DNA of 37,998 nt from a virus. The notes beneath the pieces were generated by a model. The model saw only the letters and a list, made by a program, of their open reading frames with translations, did no database searches and was not told the origin of the DNA. The stretch's first letter is position 1. Each line of letters begins with the position of its first letter. Positions 1 through 7,443 of the stretch are shown here, piece after piece. Position numbers and translations under genes: made by a program. The DNA is taken from positions 1 to 37,998 of the IMG/VR virus record IMGVR_UViG_3300041991_000045. One strand, given 5' to 3'.

Positions 1-44
1 CCGCCGTGCAGACCGTAAAATTGCCGGCTTGAGTTTTCAATGAT

Positions 45-120
45 GGGTCGTTAGCTCAGTTGGTAGAGCAGTAGACTTTTAATCTATTGGTCCCGGGTTC
101 GAATCCCGGACGACCCACCA
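45..120 (+). tRNA. tRNA-Lys (anticodon UUU)
   Basis: A 76-nt cloverleaf can be drawn. The acceptor stem GGGTCGT pairs with ACGACCC, the anticodon stem at 71-75/83-87 carries loop CTTTTAA with anticodon TTT at 78-80, the T arm is CCGGG-TTCGAAT-CCCGG, and CCA is encoded at 118-120. The 3' end from 106 on is the left half of the phage attachment repeat, so integration has left the tRNA intact. No other tRNA was seen in the window. Confidence 0.97.
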
Positions 121-121
121 G
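106..121 (+). other. attL: attL core (phage attachment site)
   Basis: The 16-bp sequence CCGGACGACCCACCAG covers the last 15 bases of tRNA-Lys plus one G. It is repeated exactly at 37905-37920. Base 105 differs from base 37904. Beyond the repeat both sides continue with TATTA, offset by one base. Confidence 0.9.
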
Positions 122-245
122 TATTAGGTTTCAGGTGATATCACTGGGACTCGTGTAGGCGCCGGAAGGCTTGTGTGACGGGCGATCCGGGGTGTTTGGT
201 TGTCTCACGTTGTGTCGGATTGGATCAGTCCAGCGCGTGGCGGTT

Positions 246-305
246 GGTGGTACTTTTGGGGGTACGAATCGACGGGGCGGTCGATGTCGTGCTTTATGTA
301 CCACC
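246..305. repeat. Candidate integrase arm-type sites, left arm
   Basis: GGTGGTACTT (246-255) and GGGGGTACGA (258-267) form a tandem pair with a 12-bp period. An inverted copy, ATGTACCACC (296-305), sits just before the int ribosome binding site. The same motif occurs twice with the same 12-bp period close to attR. Paired short repeats flanking att are typical of arm sites of tyrosine integrases. The inverted copy over the int leader could also let the integrase repress its own gene. The function is inferred. Confidence 0.6.
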
Positions 306-318
306 AGGAGAGAGCGCG

Positions 319-1554
319 ATGGGCGAATTGACGGCCGTGGCGGCGCGCAATGCGCGGCCACGGGAGAAGATGTATCGACTTGCTGCGGGCAAGGGCCTGT
401 ACCTGCAGGTGATGCCCACAGGCGCCCGTTACTGGCGGCTCAAGTACCGCTTTTCCGGTGCTGCCCGGATGATGGGATTGGGCGTGTACCCCGACGTGAG
501 CCTGGCCGATGCGCGCGCAGCGCGCGACGCGGCACGCAAGCAGCTGGCCATGGGCGTGGATCCGAGCATGCAGCGCCGGGTCGACCGGATGCAGCGTGAT
601 AGGGCGATCGAGAACAGTATCGAGGCGATCGGCAACGCGTGGTTTGCCGAGAAGGAACCGACGTGGGTCGAGGGCTACTCCCGCGGTGTCCGGAGCCGGC
701 TGGCATTGAACATCTACCCGTGGCTGGGAAAGGTGCCGATCGTGGAGGTGACGTCGGGCATGCTGCTGGCCTGCCTGCAGCGCATCGTCGATCGCGGCGC
801 CGTGGAAACCGCGCACCGCACGCTGAACTACCTGGTCGAGATCTACCGCTGGGCGATACCGCGCAACATGGTCGACCGTAATGTGGCCGCCGACCTTGTT
901 GGCACGCTGCCGACATCCAACAGCCAGAACTACCCCACGCTGACCGACCCGGATCGAATCGGGGAGTTGTTGCGTGCCATCAAGACGTACCACGGATCCT
1001 ACATCACCCGCTATGCGCTGCAGATCGCCCCGCTGGTGTTCACCCGGCCCAGCGAACTGCGCAAGGCGTTATGGACCGAGTTTGATCTTGATGCGGCGCT
1101 ATGGGCAGTGCCCGGCGAGCGCCTGAAAATGCGCAAGGCGCTCAAGTCCGTCGCCGATTCGCACCTGGTGCCGCTGAGCCGGCAGGCGGTGGAACTGTTG
1201 CGGGAGTTGCATCCGCTGACCGGTCAGGGGAAGTACGTGTTTCCTGGCGAGCGGTCCATCACGCGGCCGATGTCAGACGGCACCATCAATGCCGCCTTTG
1301 CCCGCATGGGTTTCAAGGGGGAAATTGTGGCGCATGGGCTGCGCCACATGGCCAGCACGGCGCTCAATGAGAAAGGGTGGAGCGCCGACGCGATCGAGCG
1401 GCAGCTGGCACACAAGGATAAAAACCGGATCCGCGGGATCTACAACAAGGCGAAGTACCTGGAGGAGCGCCGGCAGATGATGCAGGCGTGGGCCGATTAT
1501 CTGGATGAGCTTCGCACCGCGGTGCCTGCGATCGCCCACCGGGCGGTGGCGTAG
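319..1554 (+). CDS. int: Tyrosine-type site-specific integrase (P4-like family)
   Basis: The 411-aa protein should carry out integration and excision at the tRNA-Lys attachment site. The N-terminus (residues 1-90; NARPREKMYRL, GLYLQV, YWRLKYRF) is the arm-DNA-binding DUF4102-type domain of P4-family integrases. The C-terminal catalytic domain shows R243 (in FTRPSELR), H339-x-x-R342 (HGLRH), H365 (LAHKD) and nucleophile Y375 (GIYNKA), followed by the usual LEERRQMM tail. The frame stays open upstream to 175, but ATG 319 is preferred because AGGAGAG precedes it and the family starts this way. It lies about 200 bp from attL and reads away from it. P2 itself has a shorter integrase of a different subgroup. 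Confidence 0.95.
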   Translation: MGELTAVAARNARPREKMYRLAAGKGLYLQVMPTGARYWRLKYRFSGAARMMGLGVYPDVSLADARAARDAARKQLAMGVDPSMQRRVDRMQRDRAIENSIEAIGNAWFAEKEPTWVEGYSRGVRSRLALNIYPWLGKVPIVEVTSGMLLACLQRIVDRGAVETAHRTLNYLVEIYRWAIPRNMVDRNVAADLVGTLPTSNSQNYPTLTDPDRIGELLRAIKTYHGSYITRYALQIAPLVFTRPSELRKALWTEFDLDAALWAVPGERLKMRKALKSVADSHLVPLSRQAVELLRELHPLTGQGKYVFPGERSITRPMSDGTINAAFARMGFKGEIVAHGLRHMASTALNEKGWSADAIERQLAHKDKNRIRGIYNKAKYLEERRQMMQAWADYLDELRTAVPAIAHRAVA

Positions 1555-1607
1555 GTGCCTCCGCGCGGCACGCGTGACGCCGTGCGTCGTCTTTTGTAGG
1601 CATTTCC

Positions 1608-1814
1608 CTACGACACCATGGTCATCAAGGCCTCTGTGCGGGCCTTGAGATCGGCGCCGATCAGGTCGAGCAACTGATAGGCCGCGTCGGCGCCCAGCGT
1701 GTTTTGGCGGATGCCTTCCGCGATGCCGGTAGCGGCCGCGTCGAGCGCCTCAAGTCGCAGTCGAAGGGCCTCAATATGGCGGGTGATCTCAATGGATTGA
1801 ACGTCCTGCAGCAT
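1608..1814 (-). CDS. Small hypothetical phage protein (68 aa)
   Basis: No function is recognised. The protein begins MLQDVQSIEITRHIEALRLRLEAL and is largely helical, with heptad-like leucines that suggest a short coiled coil. ATG at 1814 is chosen because AGGGAGC lies seven to eight bases upstream. The frame extends further but with a composition unlike a protein. It converges with int (53-bp gap) and diverges from the HTH gene at 2077. Its length and placement are typical of small accessory phage genes. Confidence 0.65.
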   Translation of the reverse strand: MLQDVQSIEITRHIEALRLRLEALDAAATGIAEGIRQNTLGADAAYQLLDLIGADLKARTEALMTMVS

Positions 1815-2076
1815 GGTTGCTCCCTGGGTGGTAACTGGCCGACGATGCCGGCCGTAAGGCGCCATGCCACCTGCGTCATCTGATGCCTGTTCATAAAAAT
1901 CTTGCGCTGCCGCTGTCTCGGCGGCTGCGCCGGATGCCCGTGGATAGCTCAACGTACGCCGGGGACCGAAAAATATTGCGTGCAAGTGACATACCAAAAC
2001 GGGGAGAAAAGCCAGTTTTAAGTAGCCTACCTCTAAGGGCGTGGAGTTGGTCACACTTGTTGCCTAGCGTGACCCG
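1815..2076. promoter_or_regulatory. Divergent intergenic region with candidate operator at 2049-2074
   Basis: These 262 bp separate two divergent genes and so should hold promoters for both. A GGTCAC-N14-GTGACC inverted repeat (2049-2074) ends two bases before the ATG of the HTH gene, in the place of its missing Shine-Dalgarno sequence. That position would suit autorepression. A patch around 1968-2035 is richer in A+T than its surroundings. No convincing -35/-10 pair could be assigned, and no protein-coding gene is supported here. Confidence 0.45.
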
Positions 2077-2298
2077 ATGAAAGAACTGAATGTGGCAACA
2101 AGGGTGGGCCAGGCCATGCGGGACGCGCGCAAGTCGCTGGAACTGAGCCAGGATGACTTTGCCGACCATATCGACATGCACCGGGCCTACTACGGGGCGA
2201 TCGAGCGCGGAGAAAAGAACATCACCCTGCAGACCCTTCACCGTGTGGCCACCGGGTTGGGAACCACGATGGCCGAGTTGCTTGAGGGCATCGACTAG
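2077..2298 (+). CDS. XRE/Cro-C1-type HTH transcriptional regulator
   Basis: This 73-aa protein is essentially one helix-turn-helix domain. It carries the pattern RVGQAMRDARKSLELSQDDFADHIDMHRAYYGAIERGEKNITL, with helix 2 (SQDDFADHI) and recognition helix (HRAYYGAIERG), and ends in VATGLGTTMAELLEG. It probably binds DNA as a dimer. There is no recognisable ribosome binding site before ATG 2077, and an inverted repeat lies there instead. It is a second regulator besides the CI-type repressor at 13274. Possible roles are control of int, of the gene at 1608, or superinfection control; the sequence does not decide between them. Confidence 0.88.
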   Translation: MKELNVATRVGQAMRDARKSLELSQDDFADHIDMHRAYYGAIERGEKNITLQTLHRVATGLGTTMAELLEGID

Positions 2299-2304
2299 GA
2301 CTGG

Positions 2305-2508
2305 TCAGCGGGTCATCCAGTCGCTTCGGGTCTGCCACTGCGCACGCATGTCCTGCCGAAGCTGGTCCGCCGCCGCCTTCTCACGCCTGGCGGCCACCTG
2401 TCGCATCAGCTCATCCACCTTTGCCCGGGTGGTGTAGCCCTCGCGCAGGCGGGCGCGCGCCTCCATCACGCGCCGCTGCCATTCGGTTTCATCGGGTGTC
2501 GAGGTCAT
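2305..2508 (-). CDS. Small hypothetical protein (67 aa), last gene of the early operon
   Basis: The protein is highly charged and predicted helical (EWQRRVMEARARLREGYTTRAKVDELMRQVAARREKAAADQLRQDM). No family is recognised. Its ATG overlaps the stop codon of the upstream Dam-type methyltransferase (ATGA at 2505-2508), which implies translational coupling. It ends six bases from the convergent HTH gene. It closes the leftward early operon. Confidence 0.7.
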   Translation of the reverse strand: MTSTPDETEWQRRVMEARARLREGYTTRAKVDELMRQVAARREKAAADQLRQDMRAQWQTRSDWMTR

Positions 2509-3374
2509 GCGCCTACGCTCGCGAAGAGCTGATTGTCACGCTGCGCGAGACCGTCTGCGCAGCGCGGGTTGATCCATACATTCTCGGTCCGGCACGCCCC
2601 ACCCCTACCGGCCGCTATGCGAGCCGATGTCTGATGCGTCGACCAGCTACCCAGCCTGTCGGCGTACATCTCGGTGGCATAGCCACTGAGTACCACCATG
2701 CCCTTCAGTTGCAGTACCGCATCGAGCAGCGCGACGTGCTGGTCATTGGTCATTTCGTGACGGTAGTAGCGGGCTTTGCCTGCGCCTCTCACCCGCGTTT
2801 CGTGCATGTACGGCGGATCAACGAAATGCAGGGTGTTTTCGTCGTCGTGCTGCTGCATCACGTCGATCGCCGGTCGGTTTTCGATCAGCACACCGATGAA
2901 CCGGCGCGCCACCGACGACAGCGTGTCGGGATAGTCGGCCCAGTGCTGTTGCGACGTTCCGTAGGCGCGCTTGGTGTCGATCCGGAATCCGGTTGTGCAC
3001 TTACTGGCGCCGGCGCTGCCGAAGCCCATCTGCGCGCGGATGGCGATGCGCCGGGCGCGCTCGACCGGGTCGGTGGCATCCTCCCACGCCTGGTCGAACT
3101 CGGCGCGGGCATAGGGCGTGAGCCGGCAGGCCTCGATCAACTGATCGCGCTGCACCGGATCGCGAAGCACGGTGAAGAAGTTGACCACGGCGCCGTCGAG
3201 GTCGTTGTAGACCTCGGCGTAGGCGCGTGGCTTCTGCAGCAGCACGCCGGCCGCGCCGCCGAACGGCTCGACGTAGCAGCGGTGCACCGGGAAAAACGAC
3301 ATGATCCACGGCGCCAGGCGGAACTTGGCGCCGTGGTAGCGCAGGGCGGGCTTTCGGATGGCGATGCTATCCAT
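2505..3374 (-). CDS. Dam-type (D12 class) N6-adenine DNA methyltransferase
   Basis: This 289-aa protein should transfer a methyl group from S-adenosylmethionine to adenine in DNA. The N-terminus has the D12 signature RYHGAKFRLAPWI (residues 12-24). Motif I is EPFGGAAG (36-43), followed by YNDLDGAVVNFF (56-67). The catalytic motif is DPPY (186-189). The domain order (motif I first, DPPY later) is that of the alpha class to which Dam belongs. The length agrees with Dam (about 280 aa). No restriction endonuclease is adjacent, so it is probably an orphan enzyme used for protection of phage DNA or regulation. The recognition site cannot be read from the sequence. Confidence 0.93.
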   Translation of the reverse strand: MDSIAIRKPALRYHGAKFRLAPWIMSFFPVHRCYVEPFGGAAGVLLQKPRAYAEVYNDLDGAVVNFFTVLRDPVQRDQLIEACRLTPYARAEFDQAWEDATDPVERARRIAIRAQMGFGSAGASKCTTGFRIDTKRAYGTSQQHWADYPDTLSSVARRFIGVLIENRPAIDVMQQHDDENTLHFVDPPYMHETRVRGAGKARYYRHEMTNDQHVALLDAVLQLKGMVVLSGYATEMYADRLGSWSTHQTSARIAAGRGGACRTENVWINPRCADGLAQRDNQLFASVGA

Positions 3375-3753
3375 GGGCTACCTCCCTATGAACCCATGAA
3401 AGTCCTGCATGGTTGAACCCTAATTCTTCTCTCCACCGACCGCCTGTCGCCCACCACTGGCCGTCGTCGGTTTGAAGGTTTGTCAGGCAGATGCCGCCGC
3501 CGTCGCGCTCCTTCGATGTGCCGTCTTTCCGTAGGCGCTCGGCACAATATTCCATCGAATAGCCGGCGACCCAAGCGTGCAGTCCGTCGTCGAACCGACA
3601 AACGAGATGCGCGCCAACGCTGCTGATTCTGACCCTCTTGGGCTTCTTCCAGCCGGCCCATGTGGTCGTTACCGTGTCGCCGACCGCGACTACGGCGTTA
3701 GCCGCGATGAAGGCCAACGCTTGCTCCCTCAAAATTGCGTCGATATCGGTCAT
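3367..3753 (-). CDS. Hypothetical protein between two methyltransferases (128 aa)
   Basis: No family is recognised. The protein starts MTDIDAILREQALAFIAANAVVAVGD and then has a small beta-rich part (VTTTWAGWKKPKRVRISSVGAHLVCRFDD), resembling a short nucleic-acid-binding or KOW-like barrel. It is rich in W, C and G. ATG at 3753 overlaps the end of the m5C methyltransferase gene by four bases, and its own end overlaps the Dam-type gene by eight. The position suggests co-expression with both methyltransferases. Confidence 0.75.
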   Translation of the reverse strand: MTDIDAILREQALAFIAANAVVAVGDTVTTTWAGWKKPKRVRISSVGAHLVCRFDDGLHAWVAGYSMEYCAERLRKDGTSKERDGGGICLTNLQTDDGQWWATGGRWREELGFNHAGLSWVHREVAHG

Positions 3754-5540
3754 GACTGCGCCCCCGACAATGCGATCGCCACCGCCACCGGCTGCACCCA
3801 GATGGGCATGCTGTCGAGGAAGAACGTCTGGCCGCTCCACGCGGCGAGCAGGGTTCGGCCCATGACGCAGGCGATGGCCTCGGCGGCGGCGGGCGGTACC
3901 GCGTTGCCGATGCGCTCGCGCCATGCCTGGTCGCTGAGGCCGTCGAGTTCGAGCTGGGTTTCAGGATCGACCAGCGACTGCAGCGCGGCCAGCTCAAAGG
4001 TGGTGAACGGGCGGTGCCAGGTGCCGTCGACAGCGCGGATCATCGCCTGCACCTTGTCGCGCTCTGCCGGCATGCGCGGATCGGCCACCGACCAGTGGCC
4101 GTTGTCGTGGCAGGCCGAGCCGGTGACGGCATAGCTGCTGGCGTCGTAGGGCACCACGCCGTAATGGCCGCCGGTGAGGTAATGCCCTGCTGTTCGGTCG
4201 ATGCGGGGCCGTGGATCGGCGACGGCATAAGCGCCCTGGTCATCGCCGCCGATGACCGTGCCAGTTTTTTGGTCCCAACGAGTGACCTTGTACTTGCTGA
4301 AAAGCGGTCCGGCCGGCGGGCGCGGATCGGCCACGGCTTGCCCGCCGGCGCTGGGGTGACCTCCGCCGGTGACGGTGCCGGCGGCATGGTCGAAGCCGAC
4401 GACGCGAAAGCAGTTGTTGTGCTTGGTCGACGGGCAGCGCGGGTCAGCCACAGCGAACGCACCTTGACCCGGTGACTTCACGCCGATGATCGCGCCCGAC
4501 GTGTCGCCCCACTTGCGCACGCCGTACTGGCCGTAGTCGTTGCCGCCGCTGGCGAAGCGTGGATCCGCGACGCTGAAGTTGCCATTGGTCGGCGTGTTGC
4601 GCCCGGCGATGCAACCGCTGGGATCTTCCCAACGGTTCACGCCCAGCACGCCGCCGCGATATTCGCCCTCCGGAACGATGCCGTAGTCCGCGAGCACGCC
4701 GTCGACCACGCGCAACTTCTGCAGCGATCGCCAATCGCTTCCCGCCTCCACGAACGCAAGACGCAGCCAAGTCTTCCACTGCAGCGACGGCACGCGGTGC
4801 ATCGGGCCGGCGCGATCGACGTCGCCCGGAAGCGGGCAGCGATCGAGCACGGTACCGACGGCCTGCAGCGGACGGCATTGCGGCTCGTACAGGAACGGCG
4901 GCACCTTGGCCTGATGACGGGCCACCATGAGGAAGCGCTTTCGGCTCTGCGCGAGGCCGCCGAGCTCGCCGCAGTCGTGCGTGGTCTCGGCCACCGCGTA
5001 GCCGTAGTGGCGCAGCATGCTGGTGAGCTGGTCGAGCAGGTGGCGGCCGCGGGTGGCGATGCGCGGCACGTTTTCCAGCAGGAAGAACTCCGGCGGATCA
5101 TCGGCCCACGCTTCCATCGACAGCCACACGCTGCGCAGGGCCAGCTCGTTGAGCGCCTGATACTTGTGGGTCTTGGATTTCGCCTCGTTGAGCAGGCCGC
5201 TGAAACCCTTGCACGGCGAGCTGGTGAACACGATGTGCGGCCGCTCGCCGCCGGCAGCGCGACGGATGTCCGCCGGCGTCGCCTCGCGCCATCCGGCAGG
5301 CGGCTCCTTGCCGTGCCAGGCGATGTACTGGTCGCGGCTGAACAGATCCATCACCGTGGCTTTGCTGCCGACGAGCCGCTCGAAGTCGCGGCAGGCGGCG
5401 GCGTCGACGTCGACGCTGCCGATGCAGCGGAACTTGGCCTGCAGGTTGCCGACGCGGGCACTGCCGCGCTGGAAGCCCTTGGCACCGCCGCCGATCGAGC
5501 CGCAGACGTGGAAGACGCGGATTTCGCGGGTGTCAATCAT
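3750..5540 (-). CDS. C5-cytosine DNA methyltransferase with internal VADPR repeats
   Basis: This 596-aa protein has the ordered m5C methyltransferase motifs. Motif I is FHVCGSIGGGAKGF (residues 10-23, divergent from the usual DLFAGxGG). The catalytic Pro-Cys is at SSPCKGF (C110). Motif VI is ENVPR (156-160), motif VIII QSRKRFLMV (198-206) and motif X RIGNAVPP (543-550). Between VIII and X, where the target-recognition domain sits, is a run of roughly 40-residue units ending in VADPR at 324, 364, 403, 440 and 485. They share the pattern W-x-x-x-(S/T)G-x-(I/V)-x-G. The family is usually 330-450 aa, and the repeats account for the extra length. No partner endonuclease is seen. Confidence 0.93.
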   Translation of the reverse strand: MIDTREIRVFHVCGSIGGGAKGFQRGSARVGNLQAKFRCIGSVDVDAAACRDFERLVGSKATVMDLFSRDQYIAWHGKEPPAGWREATPADIRRAAGGERPHIVFTSSPCKGFSGLLNEAKSKTHKYQALNELALRSVWLSMEAWADDPPEFFLLENVPRIATRGRHLLDQLTSMLRHYGYAVAETTHDCGELGGLAQSRKRFLMVARHQAKVPPFLYEPQCRPLQAVGTVLDRCPLPGDVDRAGPMHRVPSLQWKTWLRLAFVEAGSDWRSLQKLRVVDGVLADYGIVPEGEYRGGVLGVNRWEDPSGCIAGRNTPTNGNFSVADPRFASGGNDYGQYGVRKWGDTSGAIIGVKSPGQGAFAVADPRCPSTKHNNCFRVVGFDHAAGTVTGGGHPSAGGQAVADPRPPAGPLFSKYKVTRWDQKTGTVIGGDDQGAYAVADPRPRIDRTAGHYLTGGHYGVVPYDASSYAVTGSACHDNGHWSVADPRMPAERDKVQAMIRAVDGTWHRPFTTFELAALQSLVDPETQLELDGLSDQAWRERIGNAVPPAAAEAIACVMGRTLLAAWSGQTFFLDSMPIWVQPVAVAIALSGAQS

Positions 5541-6163
5541 GGGTTGCCTCCCGGTGCATCGGAGTTCCAGATGGGAGACTGTTGCTTGGTCACCATGCGA
5601 TCGGCGAGCCGCCGCGCGTCCTCGATCGACTCTGCATGAACGGGTATCCAGTGCTTGCCCCAGTCGTCTTTCAGGCCGCCTTGCGATCGGAAGAAATCGC
5701 CATCCTTGACCATCGAGTGACCGTATTCACGGGGTAGAACGTAGAACGGTGCCGTATCACGTGGCCCCGCCATGGACATGGCGGAAGCTGCGTCCGCGTC
5801 ATTGGATGCTATGCGTCGGGTGTTCCTAAATGCCTGCTGCACGGCGGTGACGATGTGGGCCAGATAAGCCTCATCACTGGCCACAAAGCATTTCTTGGAC
5901 GGTGTCATACCTTGCACCAGGCAACCGACAAGATACGGCGCATCGCACGACAGGAAAAAGTCGTGTACAGATCGGTTTCCCATGGCGCCCCAATAGGCTG
6001 TCCACGCCTTTCCGTAGCAGGTGATTGTGATCATCCCTTGATTGCTTTCGCCGAAGTTTTCGACGATGACGCGGATGGGATCGAGCCCCTCGGCGAGGAC
6101 GGTGAGCTGAAGTACGTGGTCGGTTGAAACTCGCACCACCGAGCCGTAAATAGACTTACCCAT
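5537..6163 (-). CDS. Conserved-looking phage hypothetical protein (208 aa)
   Basis: No function can be assigned. The N-terminal 110 residues form a compact region with ITCYGKAWTAYWGAMGNRSVHDFFLSCD followed by YLVGCLVQGM. This YWGxMG-type pattern recurs in uncharacterised proteins of tailed phages (from memory, not searched). The C-terminus (from HWIPVHAESIEDARRLADRM) looks like a short substrate- or protein-binding helix. ATG 6163 is chosen because AAGGAGGTG lies eight bases upstream. It overlaps the genes on both sides. Confidence 0.8.
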   Translation of the reverse strand: MGKSIYGSVVRVSTDHVLQLTVLAEGLDPIRVIVENFGESNQGMITITCYGKAWTAYWGAMGNRSVHDFFLSCDAPYLVGCLVQGMTPSKKCFVASDEAYLAHIVTAVQQAFRNTRRIASNDADAASAMSMAGPRDTAPFYVLPREYGHSMVKDGDFFRSQGGLKDDWGKHWIPVHAESIEDARRLADRMVTKQQSPIWNSDAPGGNP

Positions 6164-6452
6164 GCCGCACCTCCTTGCGTGCACGCGAGCGGCCGTTGAT
6201 CTGCGCCACTGGCGCGGGCAGACCGAGCGGGCGCTGGCTGAGTACGGGACCCCACTCGGTTTCGGCTTCCAGCAGCGTGGGGTGGCGGGCGGTGGCGCGG
6301 CCGCATCGGCACTCGAGCGCGTAGCGGGTGGTGGGCGTGTCGGTGCCGGTTTCGCGATGGCTGCGGCCGAGGGTGAGGATCTGCCGCGGCTCGTGGGCGC
6401 ACTTGCATACGCTGAAGCGGCCCGGCGGGTTGGGGATGACTCGTTCGATCAT
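6156..6452 (-). CDS. Cysteine-containing small phage protein (98 aa)
   Basis: The protein contains a CKC pair with a nearby histidine (residues 16-20, CKCAH) and a second CRC pair (CRCGRATARH). These could bind one zinc ion as a small zinc ribbon. The rest is basic and proline-rich. Its start codon overlaps the stop of the upstream gene and its end overlaps the next gene by eight bases. The zinc-binding role is inferred from the cysteine spacing; no family is recognised. Confidence 0.75.
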   Translation of the reverse strand: MIERVIPNPPGRFSVCKCAHEPRQILTLGRSHRETGTDTPTTRYALECRCGRATARHPTLLEAETEWGPVLSQRPLGLPAPVAQINGRSRARKEVRHG

Positions 6453-6775
6453 GACTGGTGCTCCTGAGCGATCGCCGCCAAGGCGATGGCTTCGCTATCG
6501 GTGGTGGACGGTGCGGCGGACTGCGCGCGGAACGCCTGCAGCTGTGCCTCGAAATACGCCGCAGGGTCGCTGATGCGTGCGGCCTGGCGCTCGCACAGTT
6601 CGGCCTCTGCACGCGTCAGTTGGTCGCGCAGGTTGAGGGCCTTGCCACGGGGCAGCTCTTGCCACGCGGCGCCGATGTAGACGGCGACGCGGCCGTTGGC
6701 GGTGGCGTGGGCGATGGGGCGCAGCTTGCTGCTGTCGAGGCCGACGTTGGCGCAGGTTTCGTGGAGATCAGACAT
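6449..6775 (-). CDS. Hypothetical early phage protein (108 aa)
   Basis: The protein starts MSDLHETCANVGLDSSKLRPIAHATANGRVAVYIGAAW and continues into a charged helical half (LRDQLTRAEAELCERQAARI). ATG at 6775 has AGGGAG upstream. The frame is open further upstream, but that part is shadow sequence of the neighbouring gene. It overlaps its neighbours by four and eight bases. No family was recognised. Confidence 0.75.
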   Translation of the reverse strand: MSDLHETCANVGLDSSKLRPIAHATANGRVAVYIGAAWQELPRGKALNLRDQLTRAEAELCERQAARISDPAAYFEAQLQAFRAQSAAPSTTDSEAIALAAIAQEHQS

Positions 6776-6956
6776 GGGCGATCTCCCTGGCGTCGTCGTG
6801 GGCATGCACCAGCGATGGCCAGTTGCGGTAGCCGTTGCGCTTGGCTTGGGCATCCAGCGCCTCGTACAGCTTCACGTCGCTGGCCTTGCGCATGGCCTTG
6901 GCCTCGCGCTTGAGCCTGCTGAGGTTGAGCGTGAGCGGGTCGGTGGGCTTATCCAT
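6768..6956 (-). CDS. Small hypothetical protein (62 aa)
   Basis: The protein has the pattern LSRLKREAKAMRKASDVKLYEALDAQAKRNGYRNWPSLVHAHDD. The part EALDxxAKRNGYxNWPxL is a recurrent small motif in bacterial and phage proteins that follows a helical basic segment. No enzymatic residues are apparent. It overlaps both neighbours by eight bases, so it belongs to the same polycistronic message. Confidence 0.72.
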   Translation of the reverse strand: MDKPTDPLTLNLSRLKREAKAMRKASDVKLYEALDAQAKRNGYRNWPSLVHAHDDAREIAHV

Positions 6957-7443
6957 GGGCGTTGCCTTCCACGGCCAGCTCGTCGACGGCGATCACGTTG
7001 CCGGCGGCGCCGCCGAAGCCTTGGCGGCGGTCGATCTGCTCGATCCACTTCATGGCCACGGCCATCACCTGAACCAGCTCGGCGCGCAGGCGCTCCGGGT
7101 TGTGAGCTTCCTCGATCGCTTCGCAGACTTCCTCTAGCAGGATGTGGGCGTTGCTGCCGGAGCCGGTGCGAAAGGCGGTCTCGCAGTGCAGCCGGGCGGC
7201 ATCGGCGGTGGGGATGCCGAAGAACGCGCAGGGGAACTTGACGCCGGCGGGCACGTCGGGGTGGCTGGACTCGCCCCACCTGATGTCCTGCGCGGCGCGC
7301 TCGCGGATGCCTTCGACGGCGACCTCGATCGTTTCTCGCGGATTGATCAGCCCATTGATGTCGATGACGGCGGTGGCGAACTGTTGATCGAGGCCTCGGC
7401 TTCGGTCGATGCCGAGGAACCGCGGGGCGGTGGTCTTACCCAT
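6949..7443 (-). CDS. Phage protein with MazG-like helical signature (164 aa)
   Basis: The central part reads RAAQDIRWGESSHPD, then HILLEEVCEAIEEAHNPERLRAELVQVMAVAMKWIEQIDRR. Acidic helices of the type EEV-x-E-A followed by LRAEL-x-Q are seen in all-alpha NTP pyrophosphohydrolase (MazG)-like phage proteins. The fit suggests nucleotide-pool housecleaning, but the full metal-binding EExxE pattern is only partly present. ATG 7443 has GGAGGTG upstream. It overlaps its neighbours by eight bases. Confidence 0.75.
   Translation of the reverse strand: MGKTTAPRFLGIDRSRGLDQQFATAVIDINGLINPRETIEVAVEGIRERAAQDIRWGESSHPDVPAGVKFPCAFFGIPTADAARLHCETAFRTGSGSNAHILLEEVCEAIEEAHNPERLRAELVQVMAVAMKWIEQIDRRQGFGGAAGNVIAVDELAVEGNAHG

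Noticed and set aside
1555-1607. Terminator between int and the convergent gene
   Set aside because: Only a 5-bp stem (GCACG/CGTGC) followed by a short T-run can be drawn; too weak to list.
1883-2080. 65-aa plus-strand frame upstream of the XRE gene
   Set aside because: It overlaps the start of the HTH gene, has no ribosome binding site, and the region looks regulatory.
5010-5021. Copy of GCGCAGCATG inside the m5C methyltransferase gene
   Set aside because: It has no TGTACCA dyad at the expected distance and lies within a gene, so it is a chance match to the late promoter element.
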